Source of the DNA: Pectobacterium sp. A5351
GTDB lineage: Bacteria; Pseudomonadota; Gammaproteobacteria; Enterobacterales; Enterobacteriaceae
Assembly: GCF_028335745.1 (NCBI RefSeq)
Contig: NZ_CP116477.1
Coordinates: 3,534,001 to 3,598,000 of the forward strand
Length of the DNA: 64,000 nucleotides
Reading direction: 5' to 3'
Shown here: in pieces, positions 54,817 to 63,573 of the stretch
Position numbering within the stretch: the stretch's first letter is position 1
How the letters are laid out: every line of letters begins with the position of its first letter
Notes under the pieces: generated by a model
Databases searched by the model: none
Seen by the model: only the letters and a program-made list of their open reading frames with translations
Told to the model about the DNA's origin: nothing
Program-made: the position numbers and the translations under genes

Positions 54817-56329
54817 TGATCACCTCCGCAAGCTGCTGTTGTTCAACCTGTTCGGGCTGGTATTCGGCATGGATGGCCCCGTTGCGAAAGTGCAAAATCC
54901 GGTCACAGTTGTAATAGACTTCTGGCACTTCGTCGGAGATCAGGATGATGGCAATCCCCTCCTGTGCCAGTTGGTGGATTAACGCGTAGATACTGGCTTT
55001 GGCACCCACATCAACGCCAACCGTGGGCGAATCCAGAATGAGAATTTTTGGCTGGGTCAGCACCCACTTCGCCAGTACGATTTTCTGCTGATTGCCCCCA
55101 GACAACGTGGAAATTGCCTGCTGGGGATCGGCCATCCGTACCCCCAACCGCTCAATCCACTTCACGATCAATTTATTTTTACGGTACTCATCAATCAGGT
55201 GAAAGCGGCTGCGAAGCCGATCGAGAATCGTCAGCACCATGTTGTCAGCAACTGACTGCTGCTGTACCAACCCCAGCGTCAGACGATCTTCAGACACGTA
55301 TCCAATCCCTGCTTTAATCGCGTCTTCATGGCTGCGGAAGGTGACGGGCTTGCTGTCTAACCAGATTTTCCCACTGTCTGGACGCGTCATACCAAACAAA
55401 GAGAGCGCCAGCTCCGTACGCCCCGATCCTAATAGCCCACACAGCCCCAGAACTTCCCCTTCGTGTAGGGTAAAATTGATATCGTGGTACTGGCCTGAAC
55501 GAGTCAGGCCTGCCACCTCTAATAATGTGCGTTCTGGATTCAACGTCGGCATTTTACGCTGGTAATCCAGCGTCATTCCCGTCATCAATTCGGTCAGACG
55601 ATGACCATCCATATCACTGGCCGACCAGGTGCCAATCTTCCGTCCATCACGGATCACCGTGACGCGATCGGAAATCTCCAGCACCTCATCCAGACGGTGG
55701 CTGACAAACACCACACAGATACGCTTCTCTTTCAGGTAGCGCACGGTACGCAACAGTTGATTCACTTCGGTTCGCGTTAACGATGCCGTCGGTTCATCCA
55801 TGATCACCAGCCGGGCATCCGCCACCAGCGCACGGCAGATGGCAACCTGCTGGCGCTGGGCGATGGACAAAGCAGAGACTTTTTCATCCAGATTTAGCTC
55901 GAAGTTCAGTTCGCTGATGACCCGCCGTGCCGTTTCCCGCAGCGTCCCTGCCCGATACCAGCCCAGCAACCCTTTCAGGTTATGTTCAAATGCAATGTTT
56001 TCCGCCACGCTCAGATTGGGAAATAACGACAGATCCTGATAGATCACCTGAATACCAAATTCGCGTGCCTGCTTAGGCGTCAGACGAGGAAAACGAGATT
56101 CTGTCGCGGTTTCACCATCAAATAGCGAGATCTGGCTACCCGCATCCGGCGTGTACACGCCGGCAATCACCTTTATCAACGTACTTTTGCCACAGCCGTT
56201 GGTGCCAGCAAGGCAGTGGACCTCCCCGACAGCCAGTGACAGATCAACGTCATTCAGCGCACGGCTACCGCCAAACGTCTTGGAGACAGAGCCGAGAGCA
56301 ATCAACGTCTGTGGTTCGGTCAGCGTCAT
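54809..56329 (-). CDS. Sugar ABC transporter ATPase, two-domain
   Basis: A 506-residue ATPase with two ABC domains as in RbsA/AlsA. The first has Walker A GTNGCGKST (about 38-46), signature LSIAQRQQ and Walker B LVIMDEPTAS. The second (from about 265) has the degenerate Walker A GLLGSGRTEL typical for the family, signature LSGGNQQK and Walker B LILDSPTVGVD. Encoded between the binding protein (gap of 4 bases) and the permeases. Confidence 0.95.
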   Translation of the reverse strand: MTLTEPQTLIALGSVSKTFGGSRALNDVDLSLAVGEVHCLAGTNGCGKSTLIKVIAGVYTPDAGSQISLFDGETATESRFPRLTPKQAREFGIQVIYQDLSLFPNLSVAENIAFEHNLKGLLGWYRAGTLRETARRVISELNFELNLDEKVSALSIAQRQQVAICRALVADARLVIMDEPTASLTRTEVNQLLRTVRYLKEKRICVVFVSHRLDEVLEISDRVTVIRDGRKIGTWSASDMDGHRLTELMTGMTLDYQRKMPTLNPERTLLEVAGLTRSGQYHDINFTLHEGEVLGLCGLLGSGRTELALSLFGMTRPDSGKIWLDSKPVTFRSHEDAIKAGIGYVSEDRLTLGLVQQQSVADNMVLTILDRLRSRFHLIDEYRKNKLIVKWIERLGVRMADPQQAISTLSGGNQQKIVLAKWVLTQPKILILDSPTVGVDVGAKASIYALIHQLAQEGIAIILISDEVPEVYYNCDRILHFRNGAIHAEYQPEQVEQQQLAEVINA

Positions 56330-56333
56330 CGGC

Positions 56334-57317
56334 TTACAGCCCCATCTCGATTAGTTTTGGCAAATTAGATTTATCGAGGCTCTCCGTGTTATTGCCAAGA
56401 ATGGTGCGTGCCTGCGTATCCACATTGACCTTGCCCAGCCCCTCAATCGTCATCCCGTCCGTAATCGGCTGATTTTTTTGCATCATATCGGCCAGCCGAA
56501 CAAACACCTCTCCAGCCGTTTTCGGGTTCCAGATATAACCCCCTTTGATGGCCCCGCGATTTACCAGCGTTGCACCCTGCCCTGGGCTAAACGCACCAAT
56601 CACACAAATTTGATCGGTTTTATTACGGTTCATCACCGCGCGCCCCGCACCGATCGGCCCCTGTGAACCAAAAGCCATGATGCCTTTAAGATCGGGGTAT
56701 TTAGACATCAGTTCGTTACTGGTGCGGATAGATTCATCCAGCGATTCACCGACTCCAAATTTATCCGTCACGAGTTGCATTTTCGGATAATGTGCCTTCT
56801 GATAGGCTAGGGCCGCATCTGTCCATTCCTGATGCAGAGGCACCGTCAGGCTCCCCACATACATGGCGTATTTGCCTTCCTCTTTCATACATGCAGCCAG
56901 CGCTTTCATATGGTTGATGCCGTGCGTTGGCGCATCAACCAACTCAAAATCCCAGTCTGCATATTTCTGGCCAGGAGATTCATGTACCAGCACTTTAATG
57001 CCAGCCTCTTGCGCACGTTTGAGCACGGGTTCCAGCACTTTCGGGTCATTCGGCACCACGCCAATGATATCCACTTTCTGGGCGATTAAGTCTTCAATAG
57101 CGCGCACCTGTAGAGCGGGGTCAGCAGCAGTGGGGCCGACCTGCCAGGCATCAATACCACGCTTGGCCGCTTCGCTTTTGATGCCCGCCTCCATCGCATT
57201 AAACCAGGGAATACCACCAATTTTGACGACAACGCCCATGCGCAATTTCTCGGCGGCATCGGCGTGAGCTGAACTCAACAAGGCAAGGAGGGTACAGGCG
57301 AGGAATGTTCTTTTCAT
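56334..57317 (-). CDS. Periplasmic sugar-binding protein
   Basis: A 327-residue type 1 periplasmic binding protein with a signal peptide (MKRTFLACTLLALLSSAHADA). The fold is clear: MGVVVKIGGIPWFNAMEAGI at the start, VDIIGVVPNDPKVLEPVLKR, and DLKGIMAFGSQGPIGAGRAV. It is of the RhaS/LsrB/RbsB group. The ligand is probably the sugar handled by the downstream epimerase and kinases. First structural gene of the importer. Confidence 0.92.
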   Translation of the reverse strand: MKRTFLACTLLALLSSAHADAAEKLRMGVVVKIGGIPWFNAMEAGIKSEAAKRGIDAWQVGPTAADPALQVRAIEDLIAQKVDIIGVVPNDPKVLEPVLKRAQEAGIKVLVHESPGQKYADWDFELVDAPTHGINHMKALAACMKEEGKYAMYVGSLTVPLHQEWTDAALAYQKAHYPKMQLVTDKFGVGESLDESIRTSNELMSKYPDLKGIMAFGSQGPIGAGRAVMNRNKTDQICVIGAFSPGQGATLVNRGAIKGGYIWNPKTAGEVFVRLADMMQKNQPITDGMTIEGLGKVNVDTQARTILGNNTESLDKSNLPKLIEMGL

Positions 57318-57341
57318 AATCTCTCCAGTGTGATGATCCTA

Positions 57342-58172
57342 TTAATTATTAATTAACTGCATGGTCTGAGCACGTTGCGAGCAATCAATAATATTGACGC
57401 CGTTCCAGGCCAGTTCCTGTGTTAGATCTTTGTCGTCCAATTTTTCGGTAATAAGAAAATCCACATCCCGATAATGACAAATACGTGCAAAAGAAGGGCG
57501 TAGAAATTTACTCGCATCCATCAGCAAATATTTTCTTTCGGAAGCCAATAACATTTGCTGTTTTAGGTGTGCTTTATTTTCATTTCCCTCACGTAAATAA
57601 CCGTCATTACCCAGACTGCTACAGGAGAAGAAAATCTTATTAATCAAAAATTCTTTTAACGGTTGCTCCGTCACCAAGCCGTTAAAATCCTCATGGCGGT
57701 CGGAATATTCTCCCCCCAGACAGATCGTGCGGATATTTCCTTTCGCTGCCAATGTTTGAACCGTCCGTAGTGAATTCGTTATTACCGTTAACTCTATGTC
57801 GGGTAATTGCCGAGCAAGGAACCAACATGTGGTACTGCTGTCGAGTAACAGACAATCCCCCACGCTAATAAAATCCAGTGCACGTTTGGCTATTTGCATT
57901 TTTTGCGAAACATGTTCATTCATACGCTGGCGGAAGGTTAATTCATATTCACTATTTTTAGTTATATTATTTATTATATTTCCCTGGTGTTTCTGTGCTA
58001 ATACTGCTCCGCCATGACTCCGCTGCAATACGCCTTTCGCCTCCAACTTTGATAAATCTCGGCGAATGGTTTCCTGAGAAACCTGTAATAAACTCACTAA
58101 TTCTGTAACCAACACGCGACTATTCAACGCTAATATTTCCATTATCCGGCGCTGGCGTTCAATCGGTAACAT
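57342..58172 (-). CDS. DeoR-family transcriptional regulator
   Basis: A 276-residue regulator with an N-terminal helix-turn-helix (LPIERQRRIMEILALNSRVL, VSQETIRRDLSKLEAKGVLQ, about 2-58) and a C-terminal sugar-phosphate-binding domain (DCLLLDSSTTCWFLARQLPD, TVITNSLRTVQTLAAK, GGEYSDRHEDFNGLV). It probably controls the following ABC/kinase/epimerase operon in response to a sugar phosphate. The start at 58172 has GGAGG 5 bases upstream; the longer open frame is unlikely. Only 24 bases separate it from the binding-protein gene. Confidence 0.9.
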   Translation of the reverse strand: MLPIERQRRIMEILALNSRVLVTELVSLLQVSQETIRRDLSKLEAKGVLQRSHGGAVLAQKHQGNIINNITKNSEYELTFRQRMNEHVSQKMQIAKRALDFISVGDCLLLDSSTTCWFLARQLPDIELTVITNSLRTVQTLAAKGNIRTICLGGEYSDRHEDFNGLVTEQPLKEFLINKIFFSCSSLGNDGYLREGNENKAHLKQQMLLASERKYLLMDASKFLRPSFARICHYRDVDFLITEKLDDKDLTQELAWNGVNIIDCSQRAQTMQLINN

Positions 58173-58630
58173 GATGACCTCCGGTGTTAATAAAGTAATG
58201 GATAGAGAGTTCGAAAAATGTGCACTACGCGATAGTACAAAAGGGGAAAAAGGATAGATTGCATTACGTGAAGAACATTGAAAAATAATGAAAATAAACA
58301 ATGATGTTCATTATTTATTGTGACAAAACTCTCATTTAAGGCCGCTATACGCCATTTTTTTACCTCCATTCAAACAAGGAGAAAAACGGCGACAACACAT
58401 TGCAATGACTGAATATGACCGAATTTGTGTATTTGACCGTTTCATCCAGTTGACGTTCATTAACAAAAAAACATCTTTTGCCTCATCTTTTCGCAGTAAA
58501 TAGCGAAAATGCTGGAAAAAAGCGCTCTGAATCGCTGTTGCATCAATCCGATCCAGGTGGGAACAACGGCGTCGTCTGACAAACTTGCGTCAGACATACT
58601 CAGGTTTTCTCTGTGGCATTTTCCCCCTAC
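58173..58630. other. Regulatory/3' intergenic region
   Basis: About 460 bases holding the DeoR-operon promoter on the left. On the right (about 58576-58626) is a stretch similar to 50100-50156: the shared pattern is C-TGC-TCAGA-ATAC-CAGGTTT-CTCTGTGG-ATTTTCCC. Both copies lie just after a minus-strand gene's stop. No other feature is supported. Confidence 0.45.
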
Positions 58631-59821
58631 TTAACTGCTAGCTCGAGGCTCAAAGATGAATTTTACCTTTTCCACTACGGGTGGGTGTTCGTCATTGTCC
58701 ATCATGGCGAGCACCAGATGCCCGACCTCCGCCCCTAGCTTTTCATAATCGAGCCGCATCGCCGTCAACGCCGGGAACGTATGCTCACATTGTTCAGAGC
58801 CATCCAGACAGGCAATCGCCAGATCGTAGGGCACTTTCATCAGCCGGCGCTGGCATTCAAAGAGCGCGCCCAACGCAATTTCTTCGTGGCTACAGATAAT
58901 TGCATCCAGCTCCGGCTGGTTTTGCAGCAGTTCCGTCATCGCATAGCGGCCAAACTGTAGGCTGGGGGCTTCCGGGATCGTAATTTTCAAATCCGCATTG
59001 TGATAGTGTGCCAGCATGGCTTTATTCCAGCCGTTCAACTGCTGCTTTTGCAAACGGTTATCCGTATGCGCACCGATATAAGCCACGTGACGATATCCCT
59101 TTTCCAGCAGCGACATTGTCAGTTGTTCCGCCGCTTCGGCAAGGGCGATATCAATAGTGATATTGGTATTCAACGCGGCAGCACCGGACACATTCACCGT
59201 AATGACGTTGCTGGCCTGTATGATGTCCTGAGTACGTTGCGAGAGTTGCGCACTGAATAACACCAGCGCCGCTGGCCGCTGCTGCAAGAGTTTTTCCACC
59301 ATGCCCGCTTCAGTGTGCTGGCGATATTCATGGCAACCCATGATTAACGACACATGATGTTTGCCAACCGCCTGCTGTAATGCCTGCACAAAACGCACGC
59401 TGGCGCGGTCTTGCTGAAAAGGATAAAGCACCGCGATAGTGGGTTGATAGGCTGAGGCCAGCGCGCCTGCGGCCTGGTTCGGTACGTAGCCCAGCGTTTT
59501 TATCGCCTCATTGATTTTCTTCTGTGTGGCATCGGAGACCAGCCCTGGCTCCCTCAATGCGCGGGACACCGTCATCGCACCGACACCAGCATGGTTCGCA
59601 ATGTCCTGTAGCGTGATGCGACTCGTACTCTCGGTAAGCTGGCTGGCTTCTTGATTGGGTTCATAGCCCAATGTTCTGGCGGCCAGTTCCACTTTGCTGC
59701 GTAACTTCTCAGAGACCAGATCGGGTTTGCGCATCACGCGCGATACCGTCATCGTCCCGACGCCCGCGTAGTCGGCGACATCCTGTAGCGTAACCTTACC
59801 GGTACTACGACGCTTACGCAT
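58631..59821 (-). CDS. LacI-family regulator with two tandem HTH domains
   Basis: A 396-residue protein, about 60 longer than normal LacI/GntR regulators because the DNA-binding domain is present twice. HTH 1 runs from about 9 (VTLQDVADYAGVGTMTVSRV) and HTH 2 from about 68 (ITLQDIANHAGVGAMTVSRA), each followed by a hinge-like LGY-PNQ-A segment. The effector domain (about 125-396) is of the periplasmic-binding-protein type, closest to gluconate repressors GntR/IdnR. The two HTH copies differ at many codons, so the duplication is not recent. The start at 59821 follows GAGGAAG. It is divergent from the PTS operon, its likely target. Confidence 0.9.
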   Translation of the reverse strand: MRKRRSTGKVTLQDVADYAGVGTMTVSRVMRKPDLVSEKLRSKVELAARTLGYEPNQEASQLTESTSRITLQDIANHAGVGAMTVSRALREPGLVSDATQKKINEAIKTLGYVPNQAAGALASAYQPTIAVLYPFQQDRASVRFVQALQQAVGKHHVSLIMGCHEYRQHTEAGMVEKLLQQRPAALVLFSAQLSQRTQDIIQASNVITVNVSGAAALNTNITIDIALAEAAEQLTMSLLEKGYRHVAYIGAHTDNRLQKQQLNGWNKAMLAHYHNADLKITIPEAPSLQFGRYAMTELLQNQPELDAIICSHEEIALGALFECQRRLMKVPYDLAIACLDGSEQCEHTFPALTAMRLDYEKLGAEVGHLVLAMMDNDEHPPVVEKVKFIFEPRASS

Positions 59822-60042
59822 GCTCACTTCCTCTCCATTCGTCATTTTTCTCATCGCACGATCGCGATAACAGCCAGTGACCTCTATTGCCTTCAGGCTG
59901 GCGTGAAGGGGTAGGCAACGAGCGAACAACCCCGATTTCCTTACTGCGTCATTCACACCCTGTCATCGCCGTTCATAGTGTGCCTATGGTGACATGGGGG
60001 AACAAATAATGCCCCCGCTTGTGCTAAGTCGGTCACAGTTAA

Positions 60043-60056
60043 TGATAGGCATATCA
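60043..60056. promoter_or_regulatory. Candidate operator in the LacI/PTS divergent region
   Basis: TGATAGGCATATCA has 5-base inverted arms (TGATA/TATCA) around 4 bases, and a similar GATATC lies 7 bases further. It lies in the 320-base region between the LacI-type regulator and the EIIA gene, about 90 bases before the latter. Size and symmetry fit a LacI-family operator, but there is no further support. Confidence 0.3.
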
Positions 60057-60143
60057 GTTAGCGATATCTTTTTAGAGATTAGTCACATTATTTACGCCAT
60101 CGCCACACTATCCTGCGTTCAGAATGATACAGAGGTGACTCCA

Positions 60144-60587
60144 ATGCTTAACACTTTACTAACACCAGACGTTGTTCAGATTTTACCTGCCTGTGATGAC
60201 TGGCGTCACGCTATCGCCTTGTCCTGTCAGCCTTTACTGGATAACGGTTCGATTGAACCCACCTATGTTGAGGCGATATACCGCTCTCATGAGGCCATCG
60301 GCCCTTACTATGTCGTCGGCCCTGGGATTGCCATGCCGCATGCGCGACCGGAAGACGGCGTGAACCAACTTGCCGTCAGCCTGACGCTGATTCGTGACGG
60401 CGTGATTTTCCATTCCGAAGATAACGATCCCGTGCATTTACTCATTGTTTTGGCCGCCACGGACAGCAATAGCCACATCGATATTATTTCACAGCTCGCT
60501 CAGTTGTTCGACACGCCTGATGACGTCGCCGCGTTACTCCACGCGACGGACGTAGAACAGGTGTTTTCCGTTATTTCTCGTTATTAA
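60144..60587 (+). CDS. PTS EIIA component (mannitol/fructose-ascorbate type)
   Basis: A 147-residue EIIA of the PTS_EIIA_2 fold. The active-site histidine is in GPGIAMPHARPEDGV (about 59-73), followed by the usual LIRDGVIFHSEDNDPVHLLIVLAA. It takes phosphate from HPr and passes it to EIIB. The start at 60144 has GAGGT 8 bases upstream; the longer frame from 59994 has no such signal. First gene of the operon EIIA-EIIB-EIIC-fsa. Confidence 0.92.
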   Translation: MLNTLLTPDVVQILPACDDWRHAIALSCQPLLDNGSIEPTYVEAIYRSHEAIGPYYVVGPGIAMPHARPEDGVNQLAVSLTLIRDGVIFHSEDNDPVHLLIVLAATDSNSHIDIISQLAQLFDTPDDVAALLHATDVEQVFSVISRY

Positions 60588-60609
60588 TTGCCACCAGAGG
60601 ACACAGATT

Positions 60610-60897
60610 ATGAAAATTACAGTCGTATGCGGTAACGGCCTGGGTACCAGCCTGATGATGGAAATGAGCATTAAAAACATCGTTAAAGAGCTTGGCGTGG
60701 TTGCTGATGTGGATCACGTGGATTTAGGTTCAGCGAAAGGCACGGACAGCGATATTTTTGTCGGTACCAAAGATATTGCCGATCAGCTCGTCGCACAGGC
60801 GGTGGGGGGAAAAATTGTCTCCCTGAGTAACATGATCGATAAAGTGGCGATGAAAGAGCGTCTGTCGGTCGCCCTGACAGAACTTGGTGCCTTATAA
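60610..60897 (+). CDS. PTS EIIB component (ascorbate/galactitol type)
   Basis: A 95-residue EIIB with the phospho-cysteine P-loop VVCGNGLGTSLMMEM at residues 5-19 (Cys 7), as in UlaB and SgcB. It receives phosphate from EIIA and gives it to the sugar during transport through EIIC. Located 22 bases after EIIA and 15 before EIIC. Confidence 0.93.
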   Translation: MKITVVCGNGLGTSLMMEMSIKNIVKELGVVADVDHVDLGSAKGTDSDIFVGTKDIADQLVAQAVGGKIVSLSNMIDKVAMKERLSVALTELGAL

Positions 60898-60912
60898 GCT
60901 GGGGGATCAAAA

Positions 60913-62172
60913 ATGGAATTTTTCCGTTTTTTAATGAGTGATGTGCTGTCTGAACCGTCTATCCTGGTCGGTTTGATTGCGCTTATCGGCCTGATTGCAC
61001 AAAAAAAGCCGGCCACGGAGTGCATCAAAGGCACCGTGAAAACCGTGATGGGTTTCTTGATTCTCGGTGCCGGTGCCAGCCTGATCGTTTCATCGTTGGG
61101 GGACTTCGCCGAAATTTTCCACCACGCGTTTGGTATCGCCGGTGTGGTGCCTAACAATGAAGCCATTGTCGCCGTCGCACAGAAGAACTTCGGCACCGAG
61201 ATGGCGATGATCATGTTCTTCGCGATGGTCATTAATATCGCGATCGCCCGCTTTACGCCGTGGAAATACATTTTCCTGACCGGCCACCATACGCTGTTTA
61301 TGTCGATGATGGTTGCCGTAATTCTGGCGACAGCGGGCATGAAGGGGATACTGCTGATTACCGTTGGCTCGCTGGTGGTTGGGGTATCAATGGTACTGTT
61401 CCCTGCCATTATTCACCCGTATATGAAGAAAGTCACAGGATCGGATGACGTCGCCTTTGGTCACTTCTCTGCGATATCACAGTTGCTGTCAGCGTTTATC
61501 GGCAGCAAATTTGGTAATAAAGAGAAATCAACGGAAGACATGGAAGTACCGAAAAGCCTGCTGTTCCTGCGTGATACGCCGGTCGCCATCGCCTTTACCA
61601 TGTTCTTCATCTTCATGTTTACCTGTCTGTTTGCTGGCCCGGAAGCGGTGAAAACGATGAACGCCGGTGGGAAAAACTGGTTCATGTTTTCGCTGATTCA
61701 ATCCATTACCTTTGCCGCCGGCGTGTACATCGTGCTGCAAGGCGTGCGGATGGTGATTGCGGAAATCGTGCCTGCGTTTAAAGGCATTTCTGACAAACTG
61801 GTCCCCAATGCTAAACCGGCATTAGATTGTCCCGTGGTCTTCCCCTATGCGCCAAATGCCGTGCTGGTCGGCTTCCTGAGCAGCTTTGCAGCCGGGGTGG
61901 TCGGTATGGTGCTGCTCTATCTGTTAGGTATGACAGTGATCATTCCTGGCGTGGTGCCGCACTTCTTCGTCGGCGCAGCTGCTGGCGTTTTCGGTAATGC
62001 CACTGGCGGGCGTCGCGGTGCGATTTTAGGCTCTTTCGCCAATGGACTGCTGATTACCTTCCTGCCTGTCTTCCTGCTGCCGGTGTTGGGCAGTATCGGA
62101 CTGGCAAACACCACGTTCAGTGATTCCGATTTCGGCGCGGTGGGTATTCTACTGGGCATTATCGTGCGCTAA
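60913..62172 (+). CDS. PTS EIIC component, UlaA family
   Basis: A 419-residue membrane transporter with about 10-11 helices. Family features of the ascorbate-type (UlaA/SgaT) EIIC are [20 protein letters not shown] (about 37-56), [20 protein letters not shown] and [20 protein letters not shown]. UlaA is usually about 460 residues; this one is shorter but unbroken. The substrate need not be ascorbate: no UlaD/E/F/G-type ascorbate genes are present, and an aldolase follows instead. Confidence 0.9.
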   Translation: MEFFRFLMSDVLSEPSILVGLIALIGLIAQKKPATECIKGTVKTVMGFLILGAGASLIVSSLGDFAEIFHHAFGIAGVVPNNEAIVAVAQKNFGTEMAMIMFFAMVINIAIARFTPWKYIFLTGHHTLFMSMMVAVILATAGMKGILLITVGSLVVGVSMVLFPAIIHPYMKKVTGSDDVAFGHFSAISQLLSAFIGSKFGNKEKSTEDMEVPKSLLFLRDTPVAIAFTMFFIFMFTCLFAGPEAVKTMNAGGKNWFMFSLIQSITFAAGVYIVLQGVRMVIAEIVPAFKGISDKLVPNAKPALDCPVVFPYAPNAVLVGFLSSFAAGVVGMVLLYLLGMTVIIPGVVPHFFVGAAAGVFGNATGGRRGAILGSFANGLLITFLPVFLLPVLGSIGLANTTFSDSDFGAVGILLGIIVR

Positions 62173-62225
62173 GTCCGCATGATGAATCTCATCCGCAACA
62201 CGAGTTTTCGTTAACGGGGGAAATG

Positions 62226-62891
62226 ATGGAATTCTATTTAGATACGGCTGATGTGGCCGCAGTAGAACGGCTTGCTGGCGTGTTACCGATTAAAGGCGTG
62301 ACCACCAACCCAAGTATTGTTGCACGCGGAAAATCCGATATTTATACCGTGCTACGGGACATGCAGGCCATTATCGGCACGGAAGGCCAGCTGTTTGCTC
62401 AGGTGATGTCTCGCGATTCGAAGGTGATGGTAGAAGAAGCGTTGAAACTCAGGGAGGTCATTCCCTCTTTGGTCGTCAAAGTCCCGGTCACACACGCAGG
62501 TTTACGTGCCATTAAGCAATTGACGACGCTGGAGGTTCCCACCCTCGGCACCGCCATCTACGGCGCGGGACAAGGATTCTATGCTGCATTGGCGGGGGCT
62601 CGCTACATCGCGCCTTACGTCAACCGCATTGACGCACAGGGGGGAGACGGGATTACGCTCGTGAAAGAGCTTCAAACCCTGATTAACCTGCACTGCCCGA
62701 AAACTCAGGTGCTGGCAGCCAGCTTTCGCACGCCGCGTCAGGTATTGGACTGCCTGCTGGCTGGGTGTCGAGCCATTACGGTTGACCCTGCGGTTGCCGA
62801 GCTGTTCCTGCAAGATCCGGCGGTTGAGGATGCGCTTAACCGATTTGATCATGACTGGCAGGCACGTTTCGGCCATGCCGATCTTGGCTAA
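62226..62891 (+). CDS. fsa: Fructose-6-phosphate aldolase (FSA/TalC-like)
   Basis: A 221-residue transaldolase-family aldolase. The Schiff-base lysine is in [12 protein letters not shown] (about 84-95), with the family motifs [37 protein letters not shown] and [20 protein letters not shown]. Closest to E. coli FsaA/FsaB (220). It splits fructose 6-phosphate, or a similar ketose phosphate, into dihydroxyacetone (or hydroxyacetone) and glyceraldehyde 3-phosphate. ATG at 62226 is favoured by spacing to GGGGG; the adjacent ATG at 62223 is possible. Last gene of the PTS operon. Confidence 0.93.
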   Translation: MEFYLDTADVAAVERLAGVLPIKGVTTNPSIVARGKSDIYTVLRDMQAIIGTEGQLFAQVMSRDSKVMVEEALKLREVIPSLVVKVPVTHAGLRAIKQLTTLEVPTLGTAIYGAGQGFYAALAGARYIAPYVNRIDAQGGDGITLVKELQTLINLHCPKTQVLAASFRTPRQVLDCLLAGCRAITVDPAVAELFLQDPAVEDALNRFDHDWQARFGHADLG

Positions 62892-62898
62892 CTGATGG

Positions 62899-62927
62899 AA
62901 AAACACCACTCGCCCGTCGGGTGGTGT
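62899..62927 (-). terminator. Terminator between fsa and yacL
   Basis: ACACCAC pairs with GTGGTGT around a GC-rich 11-base loop that can pair further. On the minus strand it is followed by a run of five T residues, so it fits yacL termination; it may also help end the fsa transcript. Confidence 0.7.
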
Positions 62928-62989
62928 GTCCAACATAACCGTGTTCTCAAAACGATTGCATGACTAATGCGGTCGTTTTGCCAAAAGCA

Positions 62990-63349
62990 TCAATGCAGGA
63001 CGAACTCGCGGTATTTTTCCACCAGCGTCAGAAAATCATCCAGGCCGCATAAAGACAGGCTTTCCTCGTCGTAATAACTCATGCCTTCTTCCAACTCATC
63101 CGTGGTGAAAGATAGCTGATTCGCCTGCACCATCACTTCTTCTTCATCCAGCGACAGCGTGTATTCATGTCCCACGCGCCGCCACTGCCGTTCGCTGCCA
63201 GCAACAGAACGCGCCGCCTCTTCAACGTCAGCCAATATCGTCAGTTGGCCTTTTACTTCTTCATTGAACCAGTGCCCGATCGCTTCATGTCCCATCGACA
63301 TACGAACGATGACCTGGCCCGTCACATCGCGCAAAAATTCATAGTCCAT
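62990..63349 (-). CDS. yacL: YacL family protein (UPF0231)
   Basis: A 119-residue acidic cytoplasmic protein that follows E. coli YacL almost throughout: [52 protein letters not shown] and [20 protein letters not shown]. Function is unknown. In E. coli it also lies directly after acnB in the same direction. Confidence 0.95.
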   Translation of the reverse strand: MDYEFLRDVTGQVIVRMSMGHEAIGHWFNEEVKGQLTILADVEEAARSVAGSERQWRRVGHEYTLSLDEEEVMVQANQLSFTTDELEEGMSYYDEESLSLCGLDDFLTLVEKYREFVLH

Positions 63350-63520
63350 GATGCCATCCTCATTGTGATGTTTCTTCTGTTTAGTTTAGTCGCCTATGCG
63401 CCCTGCCGTCGTGACGCACCTTCACCTTTGATGTTGCACATGCACAATTGATATTGCAGATGCACAATGCCCGCAGCCAACGGCCAGCGCACAGACAACG
63501 TGAAGTATGAAAACAGGTAG

Positions 63521-63548
63521 AAAAAAGGAGGCCTGTGTAGGCCTCCTT
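63521..63548 (-). terminator. Intrinsic terminator of acnB
   Basis: AAGGAGGCC and GGCCTCCTT form a perfect 9-base stem with a 6-base loop, followed on the minus strand by six T residues. It begins 26 bases after the acnB stop. Confidence 0.92.
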
Positions 63549-63573
63549 CGGTAGAGATGCGAACTATAGCGAG

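Noticed and set aside
60144..62172. Ascorbate utilisation (ula) operon
   Set aside because: EIIC is UlaA-like, but none of the ascorbate-6-phosphate catabolic genes is present and an aldolase follows, so the ula name was not used.
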